61,376 bases of DNA from Streptacidiphilus anmyonensis (GTDB lineage Bacteria > Actinomycetota > Actinomycetes > Streptomycetales > Streptomycetaceae). Within the stretch, counting starts at the first letter, position 1. The number at the start of each line of letters is the position of its first letter. Location of the stretch: NCBI RefSeq assembly GCF_000787855.1, contig NZ_BBPQ01000048.1:1-61376 (forward strand), written 5' to 3'. The position numbers and the translations under genes are program-made. Positions 21,270 through 29,783 of the stretch are shown here, one piece after another. The notes beneath the pieces are model-generated. The model ran no database searches and was not told the DNA's origin. It saw only the letters and a list, made by a program, of their open reading frames with translations.

Positions 21270-22772
21270 ATGGAGCGCACGCCTCGGTCAGTGCTGGGTC
21301 CTGACCGTGCCGGGTTTGCCGTCAGAACGGCGGTCTTCCTCGGCGTGGGTTTCGCCGGGGCGGCGCCGTTGGTGCCGCTGGCCGATGTGGTGGCGGAACA
21401 TGAGCCCCTGCTGCTCCCGCTGTTCGGCGTGCCCATCGCCGTGCTGTTCGCGGCGTGGTGGTTCGGGCGGCAGCGGCTGCGCGAGGGTGTGACCGACCAG
21501 CTCACCGGTCTGCCGAACCGGGCCGCGCTGCATCTGGCCGCCGTGCAGGCGGCCACCGCGCGGGCCCGGCACGCGCTCGTCCTGATCGACCTGGACCGCT
21601 TCCGCTCCCTCAACGACACCCTCGGGCATCTCGCCGGTGACCGCCTGCTGGTCCAGGTCGCCCAGCGTCTGCAGTCCCTGGCGCTCGACACCGGCGCGCT
21701 GGTGGCGCGCCTCGGCGGGGACGAGTTCGCGGTGCTGGTGCCCGAGCCGCCGCAGGAGTCCGCCGCGCTGCTGGGGCTCGCCCGCGCCTTCGCCGCGGAG
21801 GTCGCCGCGCCGATCCAGTTCGGCGGCCTGCAGCTGATCCTGGATTCCAGCACCGGTATAGCGGTCCTGCCCGACCACGCGGCCGACGCCGAGTCGCTGC
21901 TGCGCCGCGCCGACATCGCCATGGCCCACGCGCAGCGCAGCCGGGCCGGGGTGACGCTCTATCAGCCGGGCCAGGAGGAGGACACCCCGCTGCGCCTGGG
22001 CCTGCTGGGCGAGCTGCGCCGCGCGCTGGACCAGCGCGAGGTGCAGGTGCACTACCAGCCCAAGGTCGCCTTCGACGGCAGCGTCGTGGGCCTGGAGGCG
22101 CTGGTGCGCTGGTCGCGCGCCGGGCGCGGACCGGTCAGTCCCGAGGAGTTCGTCGGCCTCGCCGAATCCAGCGGCCTGATGCCGCAGCTGACGGACTACG
22201 TGCTGGAGGCCGCCGTCTCCCAGCTCGCGCGCTGGCGCGCCGACGGCATCGAGGTGCCCGTCGCGGTCAACATCTCCCCGCGCGACGTGCTGCGTCCCGG
22301 CTTCGCCGCGGGCGTCGCCGGGCGACTGGCGCGGCACGGCGTCCCGGCCGGAGCGCTCCAACTGGAGATCACCGAGCGGCTGCTGCTGGAGGACGGCCAG
22401 CGGGCCGCCGAGACGCTGGAGGAGCTGCGCGGCCATGGTGTCGGGATGTCCCTGGACGACTTCGGCACCGGCTACTCCTCCCTGGTCCGCCTGCGCCGCC
22501 TGCCGGTCGCCGAGCTGAAGATCGACCGTTCGTTCGTCAGCCGCATGGTCGCCGACGACCACGACGCGGCTGTGGTGCGCTGCAGCGTCCAGCTCGCGCA
22601 CTCGCTCGGCCTGACCGTCGTCGCCGAGGGCGTCGAGGACGACGAGACCTGGAAGCGGCTCCAGGGCATGGGCTGCGACGCGGTTCAGGGCTGGCTGGTC
22701 TCCAAGGCGATGCCCGCCGACCAGGCCACCGCCTGGCTCCGCAGCCGCGTCACCGCTCCGCACCAGCGCTGA
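21270..22772 (+). CDS. rmdB: Membrane GGDEF-EAL protein (c-di-GMP turnover), RmdB-like
   Basis: 500 aa. Two N-terminal membrane helices (about 15-60) are followed by a GGDEF domain (active motif GGDEF 149-153; no RxxD inhibitory site at the usual position) and an EAL domain with E-A-L at 276-278 and the catalytic segments DDFGTGYSS and LKIDRSFV. Both domains look catalytically competent. The place next to ligA and the membrane-anchored GGDEF-EAL order match RmdB of S. coelicolor as I recall it, a phosphodiesterase affecting development. The start is ATG 21270 (AGAGGA upstream); an in-frame ATG at 21222 is possible. A BldD-type box lies upstream. Confidence 0.85.
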   Translation: MERTPRSVLGPDRAGFAVRTAVFLGVGFAGAAPLVPLADVVAEHEPLLLPLFGVPIAVLFAAWWFGRQRLREGVTDQLTGLPNRAALHLAAVQAATARARHALVLIDLDRFRSLNDTLGHLAGDRLLVQVAQRLQSLALDTGALVARLGGDEFAVLVPEPPQESAALLGLARAFAAEVAAPIQFGGLQLILDSSTGIAVLPDHAADAESLLRRADIAMAHAQRSRAGVTLYQPGQEEDTPLRLGLLGELRRALDQREVQVHYQPKVAFDGSVVGLEALVRWSRAGRGPVSPEEFVGLAESSGLMPQLTDYVLEAAVSQLARWRADGIEVPVAVNISPRDVLRPGFAAGVAGRLARHGVPAGALQLEITERLLLEDGQRAAETLEELRGHGVGMSLDDFGTGYSSLVRLRRLPVAELKIDRSFVSRMVADDHDAAVVRCSVQLAHSLGLTVVAEGVEDDETWKRLQGMGCDAVQGWLVSKAMPADQATAWLRSRVTAPHQR

Positions 22773-22880
22773 CCGGGCAGGATCCGGCCGATCCGGTGCC
22801 AAACATTCCGGCTGGAAACTGACCTGAATGCGTGGCCGAAAATCGCGTGACCTGGATCACTTAACCCTTGACCGTGTACA

Positions 22881-22889
22881 TGCTAGATT
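22881..22889 (+). promoter_or_regulatory. Candidate extended -10 promoter for the lasso precursor gene
   Basis: TGC-TAGATT matches an extended -10 element and predicts a start near 22896, about 50 nt before the precursor ATG. TTGACC at 22868-22873 is too close (10 bp) to be its -35. The surrounding bases (22795-22960) have lower GC than the flanking genes. Confidence 0.4.
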
Positions 22890-22947
22890 CGGCCGCGCCT
22901 GGGAATTCCCGGGCCCGCAATGGCGGATTCGGATCCGGGAGGCTCCC

Positions 22948-23076
22948 ATGGATGACACCATCGAGCAGTCGAACGCGTACATGGCACCGGCACTTGTCGA
23001 GGTCGGCGAGTTCAATGAGGACACCCTCGGTGGCTGGGGCACCGTTCCGGACTGGTTCTTCAACATGAAGTGGTAA
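22948..23076 (+). CDS. Lasso peptide precursor
   Basis: 42-aa ribosomal peptide precursor. The leader has the class II lasso signature: Tyr11-x-x-Pro14-x-Leu16 then Gly20-x-Phe22, which binds the B1 recognition element, and Thr26 at the -2 position. Cleavage after Leu27 would give the core GGWGTVPDWFFNMKW (residues 28-42), with a Gly28-Asp35 macrolactam (8-residue ring) and a 7-residue tail. The core matches RES-701-1 (GNWHGTAPDWFFNYYW) at 11 of 15 positions with one ring residue removed. A clear GGGAGG site precedes ATG 22948. The cyclase gene follows 88 bp downstream behind a strong hairpin. Confidence 0.9.
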   Translation: MDDTIEQSNAYMAPALVEVGEFNEDTLGGWGTVPDWFFNMKW

Positions 23077-23100
23077 TTCCTGGAACCAAGGTGAACCGCC

Positions 23101-23134
23101 CCGCGGACCGGGTCTTTTCGGGCCCGGTCCGCGG
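23101..23134 (+). terminator. Hairpin between lasso precursor and cyclase genes
   Basis: A perfect 12-bp GC-rich stem (23101-23112 with 23123-23134) and a 10-nt loop containing TTTT, 24 bp after the precursor stop. It is probably an intercistronic partial terminator or 3' stabiliser giving much more precursor mRNA than enzyme mRNA, a common arrangement in RiPP operons. Confidence 0.75.
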
Positions 23135-23164
23135 TCGATCCGGAAACGGTGGTCGCAAGCGCAG

Positions 23165-24994
23165 ATGAGATCCGGATTCGTGCTCCTTCCGGACCGGCCG
23201 TCGGCCGAGCAGCTCCCCCCTCGCATCCCGCTCGACGACGCCGTGGTCGTCCCGCACGCCTCCGGCCGGCCCTGGATCGTCGGCCACTGGCCGGTCGACG
23301 CGGTGACTGTCGCCGAGGCCGGTCCGGTGCGGCTCGCGGTCATCGGCCACGCGCCCCTCAGTCGGGCCCGGCTGACGGCGATCGCCGGGCGCATCAGCGG
23401 CCCGGCCGACGCCGCCCGCGCCCTCGACGACCTGCGCGGCAGCTGCCACCTGGGCGTTTCCCTGCCCGACTGGTCCCGGTTCCAGGGCACCGCGTCCGGG
23501 CTGCGCCGGCTGTTCCACGCCAGGGTCCGCACCAGTGCGGGCACCGCCTCCCTCGCCGCCGACCGCGCCGACCTGCTCGCGGCGATCACCGGCGCGGGCC
23601 TGGACGAGGAGGCGCTCGCGCTGCGCGCCGTCTGCGGGCTGCAGCTGCCCTACCCGGCCAACGCCCGCAGCCTCTTCTCGGGTGTCACCGCGCTCGCGCC
23701 CGACCACGCGCTGGAGTGGGACGCGGACTCCGCCAAGGAAGTCCGCTGGTGGCAGCCGCCCGCGCCCGAGCTGTCCTTCCTCGGCGGGGTGGCACAAGTG
23801 CGGGAGGCGCTGCTCGCGGCCACACACGGGAAAAGCCCGCAACGGGGAAGGCTGAGTTCGGACCTCTCCGGCGGGCTCGATTCGAGCTCCGTCTGCTTTC
23901 TCGCGGCCAGGGAGGAACCGGAAATCCTCACCTTCCGCTGGGGCGAGGCCGAGGCGGGGAACGACGACACGCTTTTCGCGGAATCAGCCATGATGGAACT
24001 CCGCCGCGCCGAACACCTCGTCGTGCCGCAGAACGAACTCCCGGACATGTTCGCGGAGGCCGAAAAGCCACTGAGTCGGGAAATGCCGAGCCCGCTCACC
24101 CGGGCCACCGCGCGGATCCGGCGCAGCGTGGAACTGCTGGCCGAACACGGCTCGGTCCGCCACCTGTCCGGCCACGGCGGCGACGAGCTGTTCACGCCCA
24201 TGCCCGGCTACCTGCGTCCGCTGCTGCGCCGCCGCCCGGGAGCCGCGCTGCGTCACCTGCGCGCGCACGCGGCCCTGCGGCGCTGGCCCCTGCGGGCCAC
24301 GCTCGCCGACCTGTTGCGCCCGAGCTCCTTCGCCGGATGGTGGGCCGCCGAAGCGGCCGCCCTCACCGAGCCGCATCCGCCGCTGCGACGCGCCGCCCTC
24401 GGCTGGGGCCTCGGCCCGATCCGCGCCCCCGGCTGGATCACCCCCGCCGGCGCGGAGCTCGCCCGCACGGCGCTGCGCCGGACCGCGGAGCACGCGTCGC
24501 CGCTCGCCGCGCAGCTGGGCACCCACCAGACGCTGGTGGTGGTCCGCTCCAACACCAGCACCTACCGCCTGCTCGGCGACCTCTACGCCGAGCACGCCAT
24601 CGCCCTCGACGCGCCCTTCCTCGACGACCGGGTCGTCGACGCGGTGCTGCGGGTGCGCCCCGAGGAGCATGCCGGGCCGTGGCGCTTCAAGCCCCTGCTG
24701 GCGGACGCGATGCACGGCATCGTCCCCGAGCCGGTCCGCACCCGCGCCACCAAGGGCGAGTTCGGCGAGGACGTCCGCCGCGGCCTGCGGACGCACCTGC
24801 CCGCGCTGCTCGACCTGCTGGGTCCCGACTCCCGGTTGGCCGCGCGCGGCCTGCTCGACCCGGACGCCCTGCGGATCCGCCTCACCGGCCCGCAGGCCGA
24901 CAACGGCGCGGTCCAGGCGCTGGAGAGCCTCGTCGGCTGCGAGACCTGGCTCCGCTCCCTCACCCCTCCTCCCCGTCCCGGCGCTAAGGACTGA
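23165..24994 (+). CDS. Lasso peptide cyclase (asparagine synthetase-like, C protein)
   Basis: 609 aa. The N-terminal part resembles the glutaminase domain of AsnB but lacks the catalytic Cys at position 2. The C-terminal synthetase domain has the PP-loop SGGLDSS (residues 235-241) for ATP binding, plus the downstream motif HLSGHGGDELF. Family members adenylate the Asp/Glu side chain of the core and close the ring with the N-terminal amine; here Asp8 and Gly1. The start is ATG 23165 without a strong ribosome site. A stretch around 23815-24080 uses more A/T-ending codons (AAA, CAA, GGA) than the rest of the gene. The next gene starts 3 bp after the stop. Confidence 0.92.
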   Translation: MRSGFVLLPDRPSAEQLPPRIPLDDAVVVPHASGRPWIVGHWPVDAVTVAEAGPVRLAVIGHAPLSRARLTAIAGRISGPADAARALDDLRGSCHLGVSLPDWSRFQGTASGLRRLFHARVRTSAGTASLAADRADLLAAITGAGLDEEALALRAVCGLQLPYPANARSLFSGVTALAPDHALEWDADSAKEVRWWQPPAPELSFLGGVAQVREALLAATHGKSPQRGRLSSDLSGGLDSSSVCFLAAREEPEILTFRWGEAEAGNDDTLFAESAMMELRRAEHLVVPQNELPDMFAEAEKPLSREMPSPLTRATARIRRSVELLAEHGSVRHLSGHGGDELFTPMPGYLRPLLRRRPGAALRHLRAHAALRRWPLRATLADLLRPSSFAGWWAAEAAALTEPHPPLRRAALGWGLGPIRAPGWITPAGAELARTALRRTAEHASPLAAQLGTHQTLVVVRSNTSTYRLLGDLYAEHAIALDAPFLDDRVVDAVLRVRPEEHAGPWRFKPLLADAMHGIVPEPVRTRATKGEFGEDVRRGLRTHLPALLDLLGPDSRLAARGLLDPDALRIRLTGPQADNGAVQALESLVGCETWLRSLTPPPRPGAKD

Positions 24995-24997
24995 TCC

Positions 24998-25249
24998 ATG
25001 CGGCTCCACCCCGACGTCTCGATGACCGACACCGACGACGGCACCGTCCTCCTCCACGGCCGCACCGGCCGCTACTTCCAGCTCAACCTCACCGGCCGCG
25101 AGGTCCTCCACGGCCTCCTCGACGGCCGGGCCCCGGCGGAGGTCGCCCACGGGCTCGCGGTCGCGCACGGCATCGGCGCGACGCGCGCGAAGGACGACGT
25201 GAAGGCCGTTCTCGCGCAGCTGGCGCTGGCGGAGCTGGTGCTGCCGTGA
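24998..25249 (+). CDS. Lasso peptide biosynthesis PqqD-like protein (B1, RiPP recognition element)
   Basis: 83-aa PqqD-fold protein. Strand landmarks are VSMTDTDDGTVLLHGRTGRYFQL, interrupted by LNLTGREVLHGLLDGR, and a helical C-terminus, as in lasso B1 proteins. B1 binds the precursor leader (Tyr/Pro/Gly-Phe motif) and presents it to the B2 protease. It starts 3 bp after the cyclase stop, and its TGA overlaps the GTG of the B2 gene. Confidence 0.9.
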   Translation: MRLHPDVSMTDTDDGTVLLHGRTGRYFQLNLTGREVLHGLLDGRAPAEVAHGLAVAHGIGATRAKDDVKAVLAQLALAELVLP

Positions 25250-25671
25250 GCGTGCAGATGTCCCTCGACCACCGGTCGGTCCTGCCGCCGCACCGCCGCC
25301 CGCTGCCGCTGCTCGCCGTCGCCGCGGCGCGCGTCCTGGCGCGGGTCAAGCCCGCGGCCCTGCGCAGGGTCCTTGAGTTCGCGCGCCGGGGCGGCAGGCC
25401 CGCGAGCGGGGAGGAGGCGCGACGGGCACGGGACGAGGTCGTGGCCGTCAGCATGCGCTGCGCGGGCAACAACTGCCTCCAACGCTCCATCGCCGCCGCG
25501 CTGCTGTGCCGGGCCCGGGGTGCCTGGCCCACCTGGTGCACCGGGGTGCGCACGCACCCGTTCGCGGCCCACGCCTGGATCCAGGTGGACGACGAGCCGG
25601 TGGGCGAGCCGCACCCCGCCGGGTTCTTCCGTCCGCTGCTGAGCGTCGGACCCGTGGGGGAGTGCGGCTAA
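25246..25671 (+). CDS. Lasso peptide leader peptidase (B2, transglutaminase-like cysteine protease)
   Basis: 141-aa bacterial transglutaminase-like protein. The probable catalytic residues are Cys77 in AGNNCLQRS, His109 in AAHAWIQV and Asp115 or Asp116 just after. B2 cuts the leader from the core, normally after the residue following the conserved Thr. GTG 25246 overlaps the B1 stop (GTGA), so the two are translationally coupled. The N-terminal 70 residues are Arg/Ala-rich and helical. The cluster ends here; gatC begins 100 bp further on. Confidence 0.9.
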   Translation: MSVQMSLDHRSVLPPHRRPLPLLAVAAARVLARVKPAALRRVLEFARRGGRPASGEEARRARDEVVAVSMRCAGNNCLQRSIAAALLCRARGAWPTWCTGVRTHPFAAHAWIQVDDEPVGEPHPAGFFRPLLSVGPVGECG

Positions 25672-25700
25672 CGCGGCTGCGGCCGGGTGGCGGACCTCCG

Positions 25701-25706
25701 TAGGAT
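25701..25706 (+). promoter_or_regulatory. Candidate -10 element for gatCAB
   Basis: TAGGAT lies about 66 bp upstream of gatC, with a second possibility, TAGACT, at 25726-25731. No good -35 is seen for either. This suggests gatCAB has its own promoter separate from the lasso operon. Confidence 0.35.
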
Positions 25707-25771
25707 GGGGACACCTCCGTGTCAATAGACTCGGCCAGGTCCGTTTTCTTCACCCACCAGAGGATCGCTGC

Positions 25772-26068
25772 ATGCCTGGCATTACGCGCGAGGAGGTCGC
25801 CCACCTCGCCCGGCTGTCGCGGCTGGAGCTCAAGAGCGAAGAGCTTGACCACTTCGCCGAGCAGCTGAACGACATCGTGGACGCGGTCGCCCGCGTCAGC
25901 GAGATCGCCGCCGAAGACGTCCCGCCGACCTCGCACCCGCTGCCGCTGACCAACGTCATGCGCGCCGACGAGGTCCGGCCCTCGCTCAGCCCCGACGAGG
26001 TGCTGGCCGCCGCGCCCGCCGCGGAGGAGCAGCGCTTCCGCGTCCCCCAGATCCTCGGGGAGGACTGA
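25772..26068 (+). CDS. gatC: Aspartyl/glutamyl-tRNA amidotransferase subunit C
   Basis: 98-aa small subunit that wraps around GatA and stabilises the GatAB complex. Typical features are the N-terminal [17 protein letters not shown] and the conserved [16 protein letters not shown]-type segment. Its stop is 7 bp before gatA. The complex makes Gln-tRNA and/or Asn-tRNA by transamidation. Confidence 0.96.
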   Translation: MPGITREEVAHLARLSRLELKSEELDHFAEQLNDIVDAVARVSEIAAEDVPPTSHPLPLTNVMRADEVRPSLSPDEVLAAAPAAEEQRFRVPQILGED

Positions 26069-26075
26069 GCCCGCC

Positions 26076-27569
26076 ATGGCCGATCTGATCCGCTGCACCG
26101 CCGCCGAGACCGCCGCGGCCATCGCCTCCGGCGAGGTCTCCGCCGTCGAGGTCGCGCAGGCGCACCTGGACCGCATCAACGCCGTGGACGAGAAGGTGCA
26201 CGCCTTCCTCCACGTCGACACCGACGGCGCGCTCGCCGCCGCCCGCTCCGTGGACGCCAGGCGCGCCGCGGGCGAGGAGCTCGGCCCGCTCGCGGGCGTG
26301 CCGCTCGCGCTGAAGGACGTCTTCACCACCAAGGGCGTGCCGACCACGGCCGGTTCGAAGATGCTCGAGGGCTGGCGTCCGCCGTACGACGCGACCCTGA
26401 CCCGCCGCCTCAAGGAGGCGGGCGTGGTGATCCTCGGCAAGACCAACATGGACGAGTTCGCCATGGGGTCCTCCACCGAGAACTCCGCCTACGGCCCGAC
26501 CGGCAACCCCTGGGACCTCTCCCGCATCCCGGGCGGTTCCGGCGGCGGCTCCGCCGCCGCGCTCGCCGCGTACGAGGCGCCGCTGGCGATCGGCACGGAC
26601 ACCGGCGGCTCGATCCGCCAGCCGGGCGCCGTCACCGGCACCGTCGGCGTCAAGCCGACCTACGGCAGCGTCTCCCGCTACGGCCTGATCGCCTTCTCCT
26701 CCTCCCTCGACCAGGGCGGTCCCTGCGCCCGCACGGTCCTGGACGCGGCGCTGCTGCACGAGGCCATCGCCGGGCACGACCCGATGGACTCCACCTCCAT
26801 CGACGCCCCCGTCCCCGCGGTCGTGGCCGCGGCCCGGCAGGCGGACGTCAAGGGCATGCGCGTCGGCGTCGTCAAGGAGTTCGGCGGCGAGGGCTACCAG
26901 GCCGGCGTGATGCAGCGCTTCCACGAGTCGGTGGAGCTGCTCCGCTCGCTGGGCGCGGAGATCGTCGAGATCTCCTGCCCCTCCTTCACCTACGCGCTCC
27001 CGGCGTACTACCTGATCGCGCCGTCCGAGTGCTCCTCCAACCTGGCCCGCTTCGACGCCATGCGCTACGGCCTGCGGGTCGGCGACAACGGCGCGCGCTC
27101 GGCCGAGGAGGTCACCGCGCTGACCCGCGAGGCCGGCTTCGGCCCCGAGGTCAAGCGCCGCATCATGCTCGGCACCTACGCGCTGAGCTCGGGCTACTAC
27201 GACGCCTACTACGGCTCGGCGCAGAAGGTCCGGACGCTGATCACCCGGGACTTCGACCGCGCCTTCGGCGACGTCGACGTCCTGATCTCGCCGACCACCC
27301 CGACCACCGCCTTCCCGATCGGCGAGCGCGCCGACGACCCGATGGCGATGTACCTCGCGGACCTGTGCACCATTCCGTCGAACCTGGCCGGCAACGCGGC
27401 CATGTCGGTGCCCTGCGGCCTCGCCCCGGAGGACAATCTCCCGGTCGGCCTGCAGATCATCGCGCCCGCGCTGGCCGACGACCGGCTGTACCGCGTGGGT
27501 GCGGCGGTCGAGGCAGCTCTCAACGACAAGTGGGGACACCCCCTGCTGGAGGAGGCACCGGCACTATGA
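26076..27569 (+). CDS. gatA: Aspartyl/glutamyl-tRNA amidotransferase subunit A
   Basis: 497-aa amidase-signature enzyme that hydrolyses glutamine and channels ammonia to GatB. The Ser-cisSer-Lys triad is visible: Lys in ALKDVF (about residue 80), Ser in GGSGGGSA and Ser in [10 protein letters not shown]. Its stop overlaps the ATG of a small membrane-protein gene (ATGA). The operon order is gatC-gatA-small ORF-gatB. Confidence 0.97.
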   Translation: MADLIRCTAAETAAAIASGEVSAVEVAQAHLDRINAVDEKVHAFLHVDTDGALAAARSVDARRAAGEELGPLAGVPLALKDVFTTKGVPTTAGSKMLEGWRPPYDATLTRRLKEAGVVILGKTNMDEFAMGSSTENSAYGPTGNPWDLSRIPGGSGGGSAAALAAYEAPLAIGTDTGGSIRQPGAVTGTVGVKPTYGSVSRYGLIAFSSSLDQGGPCARTVLDAALLHEAIAGHDPMDSTSIDAPVPAVVAAARQADVKGMRVGVVKEFGGEGYQAGVMQRFHESVELLRSLGAEIVEISCPSFTYALPAYYLIAPSECSSNLARFDAMRYGLRVGDNGARSAEEVTALTREAGFGPEVKRRIMLGTYALSSGYYDAYYGSAQKVRTLITRDFDRAFGDVDVLISPTTPTTAFPIGERADDPMAMYLADLCTIPSNLAGNAAMSVPCGLAPEDNLPVGLQIIAPALADDRLYRVGAAVEAALNDKWGHPLLEEAPAL

Positions 27570-27805
27570 GCAAGCTGGACACCGCTAAGGGCTTCAAGCA
27601 CAGCAAGCCGGGCCTGATGCTGGGCATCGGCGGCAGCGCCTTCGGCGCCTTCGGGATCGTCAAGGACATCCGCAGGGCCCGAACCGAGGCGGACACGCTC
27701 AAGCTCATCAACGCCGCCGTCGGTGCCCTCGCCCTGGTCACCAGCACGCTGCTGCTCGTCCGCGAGCTGCGCCGGCTGGGCCAGGACGACGTCCTCGCCG
27801 ACTGA
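27566..27805 (+). CDS. Small two-helix membrane protein between gatA and gatB
   Basis: 79 aa. The start ATG 27566 overlaps the gatA stop and follows GGAGGAGG. Two hydrophobic segments (about residues 16-34, [16 protein letters not shown], and 48-65, [19 protein letters not shown]) are separated by a basic/acidic loop ([11 protein letters not shown]) and followed by a basic C-terminus. I recognise no family. I recall a similar unannotated ORF at this spot in other streptomycetes. Translational coupling suggests co-expression with the amidotransferase, perhaps as a membrane anchor; that is speculation. Confidence 0.8.
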   Translation: MSKLDTAKGFKHSKPGLMLGIGGSAFGAFGIVKDIRRARTEADTLKLINAAVGALALVTSTLLLVRELRRLGQDDVLAD

Positions 27806-27841
27806 CCTCAGACCGCAAGCCTTACCCGAAAGGACGCCTTT

Positions 27842-29353
27842 GTGAGCGTCATTGACCTGGTCCCGTACGAGGAGGCCCTGGCCTCGTACGACCCGGTGAT
27901 GGGCCTTGAGGTCCACGTCGAGCTGGGTACCAAGACCAAGATGTTCTGCGGCTGCGCGACCGTCCCGGGCGCGGAGCCGAACAGCCAGGTCTGCCCGACC
28001 TGCCTGGGTCTGCCGGGCTCGCTGCCGGTCGTCAACGCGATCGGCGTGGAGTCCGCGATCCGCATCGGCCTCGCGCTCAACTGCGAGATCGCCGAGTGGT
28101 GCCGCTTCGCCCGGAAGAACTACTTCTATCCGGACATGCCGAAGAACTTCCAGACCTCGCAGTACGACGAGCCGATCGCCTTCAACGGCTACCTGGACGT
28201 CGAGCTGGAGGACGGCGAGGTCTTCCGCGTGGAGATCGAGCGCGCCCACATGGAGGAGGACACCGGCAAGTCCACCCACGTCGGCGGCGCCACCGGCCGC
28301 ATCCACGGCGCGGAGTACTCGCTGCTGGACTACAACCGGGCCGGCATCCCGCTGATCGAGATCGTCACCAAGCCGATCGTCGGCGCCGGTGACCGCGCCC
28401 CCGAGGTGGCCCGCGCCTACGTGGCCGAGCTGCGCGAGCTCATCCGGGCCCTCGGCGTGTCCGAGGCCCGCATGGACATGGGCCAGATGCGGTGCGACGT
28501 CAACCTCTCGCTCATGCCCAAGGGCGCGGACAAGTTCGGCACCCGCAGCGAGACCAAGAACGTCAACTCGCTGCGCAGCGTCGAGCGTGCGGCCCGGTTC
28601 GAGATCCAGCGGCACGCCGCGGTCCTGAACGAGGGCGGCAAGATCGTTCAGGAGACGCGCCACTTCCACGAGGACAACGGCACCACCACCTCGGGCCGGA
28701 TCAAGGAGGAGGCGGAGGACTACCGCTACTTCCCCGAGCCCGACCTGGTCCCGGTCGCGCCCGCGCGCGAGTGGGTCGAGCAGCTGCGGGGCGAGCTCCC
28801 GGAGCTGCCGCGGCTGCGCCGTCAGCGCCTGCAGAGCGAGTGGGGCATCTCGGCCGTCGAGATGCAGTCCGCGCTCAACGCCGGTGCCATCGACCTGATC
28901 CTGGCCACGATCGACGCCGGTGCGCCGGCCGACCAGGCCCGCAAGTGGTGGCTGGGCGAGCTGGCCCGCCGTGCCAACGAGGACGGTGTCGAGCTCGCCG
29001 AGCTGCCGATCACCCCGGCCCAGGTGGCCCGGGTCTCGGCGCTGGTCGCCGAGGGCAAGCTGACCGACAAGCTGGCCCGCCAGGTCATCGAGGGCGTGCT
29101 GGCCGGCGAGGGCGAGCCGGACGAGGTCGTCGCCAAGCGCGGCCTGGCCGTCGTCTCCGACGACTCCGCGCTCGGCGACGCGATCGACGCGGCGCTCGCG
29201 GCGCAGCCGGACGTGGCCGACAAGATCCGCTCGGGCAAGTTCGCCGCGGCGGGCGCCCTGGTCGGCGCGGTCATGAAGGCCACGCGCGGCCAGGCCGACG
29301 CCGCCCGCGTCAAGGAGCTGATCTTCGAGAAGCTGGGCGTGACGCCGGAGTAG
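27842..29353 (+). CDS. gatB: Aspartyl/glutamyl-tRNA amidotransferase subunit B
   Basis: 503-aa kinase-like subunit that activates the misacylated tRNA and transfers ammonia. The N-terminus has GLEVHVEL, a zinc-type cysteine set (CGC and CPTCLG) and the [14 protein letters not shown] signature. The C-terminal GatB/YqeY domain occupies about residues 355-500. The start is GTG 27842 after AAAGGA. The stop lies in a 14-bp near-perfect duplication, and a terminator follows. Confidence 0.97.
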   Translation: MSVIDLVPYEEALASYDPVMGLEVHVELGTKTKMFCGCATVPGAEPNSQVCPTCLGLPGSLPVVNAIGVESAIRIGLALNCEIAEWCRFARKNYFYPDMPKNFQTSQYDEPIAFNGYLDVELEDGEVFRVEIERAHMEEDTGKSTHVGGATGRIHGAEYSLLDYNRAGIPLIEIVTKPIVGAGDRAPEVARAYVAELRELIRALGVSEARMDMGQMRCDVNLSLMPKGADKFGTRSETKNVNSLRSVERAARFEIQRHAAVLNEGGKIVQETRHFHEDNGTTTSGRIKEEAEDYRYFPEPDLVPVAPAREWVEQLRGELPELPRLRRQRLQSEWGISAVEMQSALNAGAIDLILATIDAGAPADQARKWWLGELARRANEDGVELAELPITPAQVARVSALVAEGKLTDKLARQVIEGVLAGEGEPDEVVAKRGLAVVSDDSALGDAIDAALAAQPDVADKIRSGKFAAAGALVGAVMKATRGQADAARVKELIFEKLGVTPE

Positions 29354-29370
29354 GCACGCCGGAGTAAGCA
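29343..29370 (+). repeat. 14-bp tandem duplication over the gatB stop
   Basis: CGCCGGAGTAGGCA (29343-29356) is followed at once by CGCCGGAGTAAGCA (29357-29370), 13 of 14 identical. The first copy carries the gatB stop codon TAG. Confidence 0.8.
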
Positions 29371-29394
29371 CCCCGTGAGGGGGTCTTATCCCGT

Positions 29395-29442
29395 ACGGAC
29401 CGCCGGTCTGAGTACTTAGGTGTGCTCAGGCCGGCGGTCCGT
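29395..29442 (+). terminator. Terminator after gatB
   Basis: A perfect 12-bp stem (29395-29406 with 29431-29442) with an inner CTGAG/CTCAG helix, 42 bp after gatB and followed by CGTTTCT. It marks the end of the gat operon. Confidence 0.8.
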
Positions 29443-29570
29443 CGTTTCTAAGGACCCCGGGGCCTTCAAGATCGGGCAAGCGCCCGATGCCGGGCACCCC
29501 CCTGGGAGAGGAGATTTGAGGTCGTCAGGGAGAGAAGAACCGACGACCCGATCACCACAGGGGGAACACC

Positions 29571-29747
29571 ATGTTCGAGTACCAGCTGATCGTCGCCCGC
29601 ACCGACGAGCTGATGGCGCAGGCCGAGCACGAGCGCCTGGTCCGCGAGGTCCGGCGCGCCAACAAGGCACGGAGGGCGGGTGAACGCGGGGGCAAGGACC
29701 GGAGCGGCAGCCCGGCGCGCCGCTTCCTCCACGCGACCGCCCGATGA
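29571..29747 (+). CDS. Short conserved-type hypothetical protein
   Basis: 58 aa: MFEYQLIVARTDELMAQAEH then a strongly basic helical tail (RLVREVRRANKARRAG). It is preceded by AGGGGGAAC about 8 bases before ATG 29571. The pattern, an amphipathic helix with basic C-terminus, resembles a short ORF family I recall in many streptomycetes upstream of LuxR-type genes. It is soluble with no catalytic motif, and no function is known. It lies just before the LAL regulator. Confidence 0.6.
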   Translation: MFEYQLIVARTDELMAQAEHERLVREVRRANKARRAGERGGKDRSGSPARRFLHATAR

Positions 29748-29783
29748 CGGCTTAATCCGTGCTGACCAGCGGGGTTCTGTGCG

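Larger units (their letters stand above)
22948..25671 (+). other. Lasso peptide biosynthetic gene cluster (A-C-B1-B2)
   Basis: Four co-directional genes: precursor, asparagine synthetase-like cyclase, PqqD-like recognition protein and transglutaminase-like leader peptidase. The last three are packed with 3-bp or overlapping junctions. The set is sufficient for a minimal lasso peptide. No ABC exporter, isopeptidase or tailoring enzyme lies next to it. It is inserted between core genes (rmdB-like and gatC). Confidence 0.9.

Noticed and set aside
22868-22889. TTGACC/TAGATT as a complete -35/-10 promoter pair
   Set aside because: The spacing is 10 bp, far from the 16-18 bp needed; only the extended -10 was kept.
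22773-25771. Dedicated lasso exporter or isopeptidase gene next to the cluster
   Set aside because: None found. Flanking genes are rmdB-like and gatC. The peptide ABC genes at 6073-12309 have a binding lipoprotein and are an importer.
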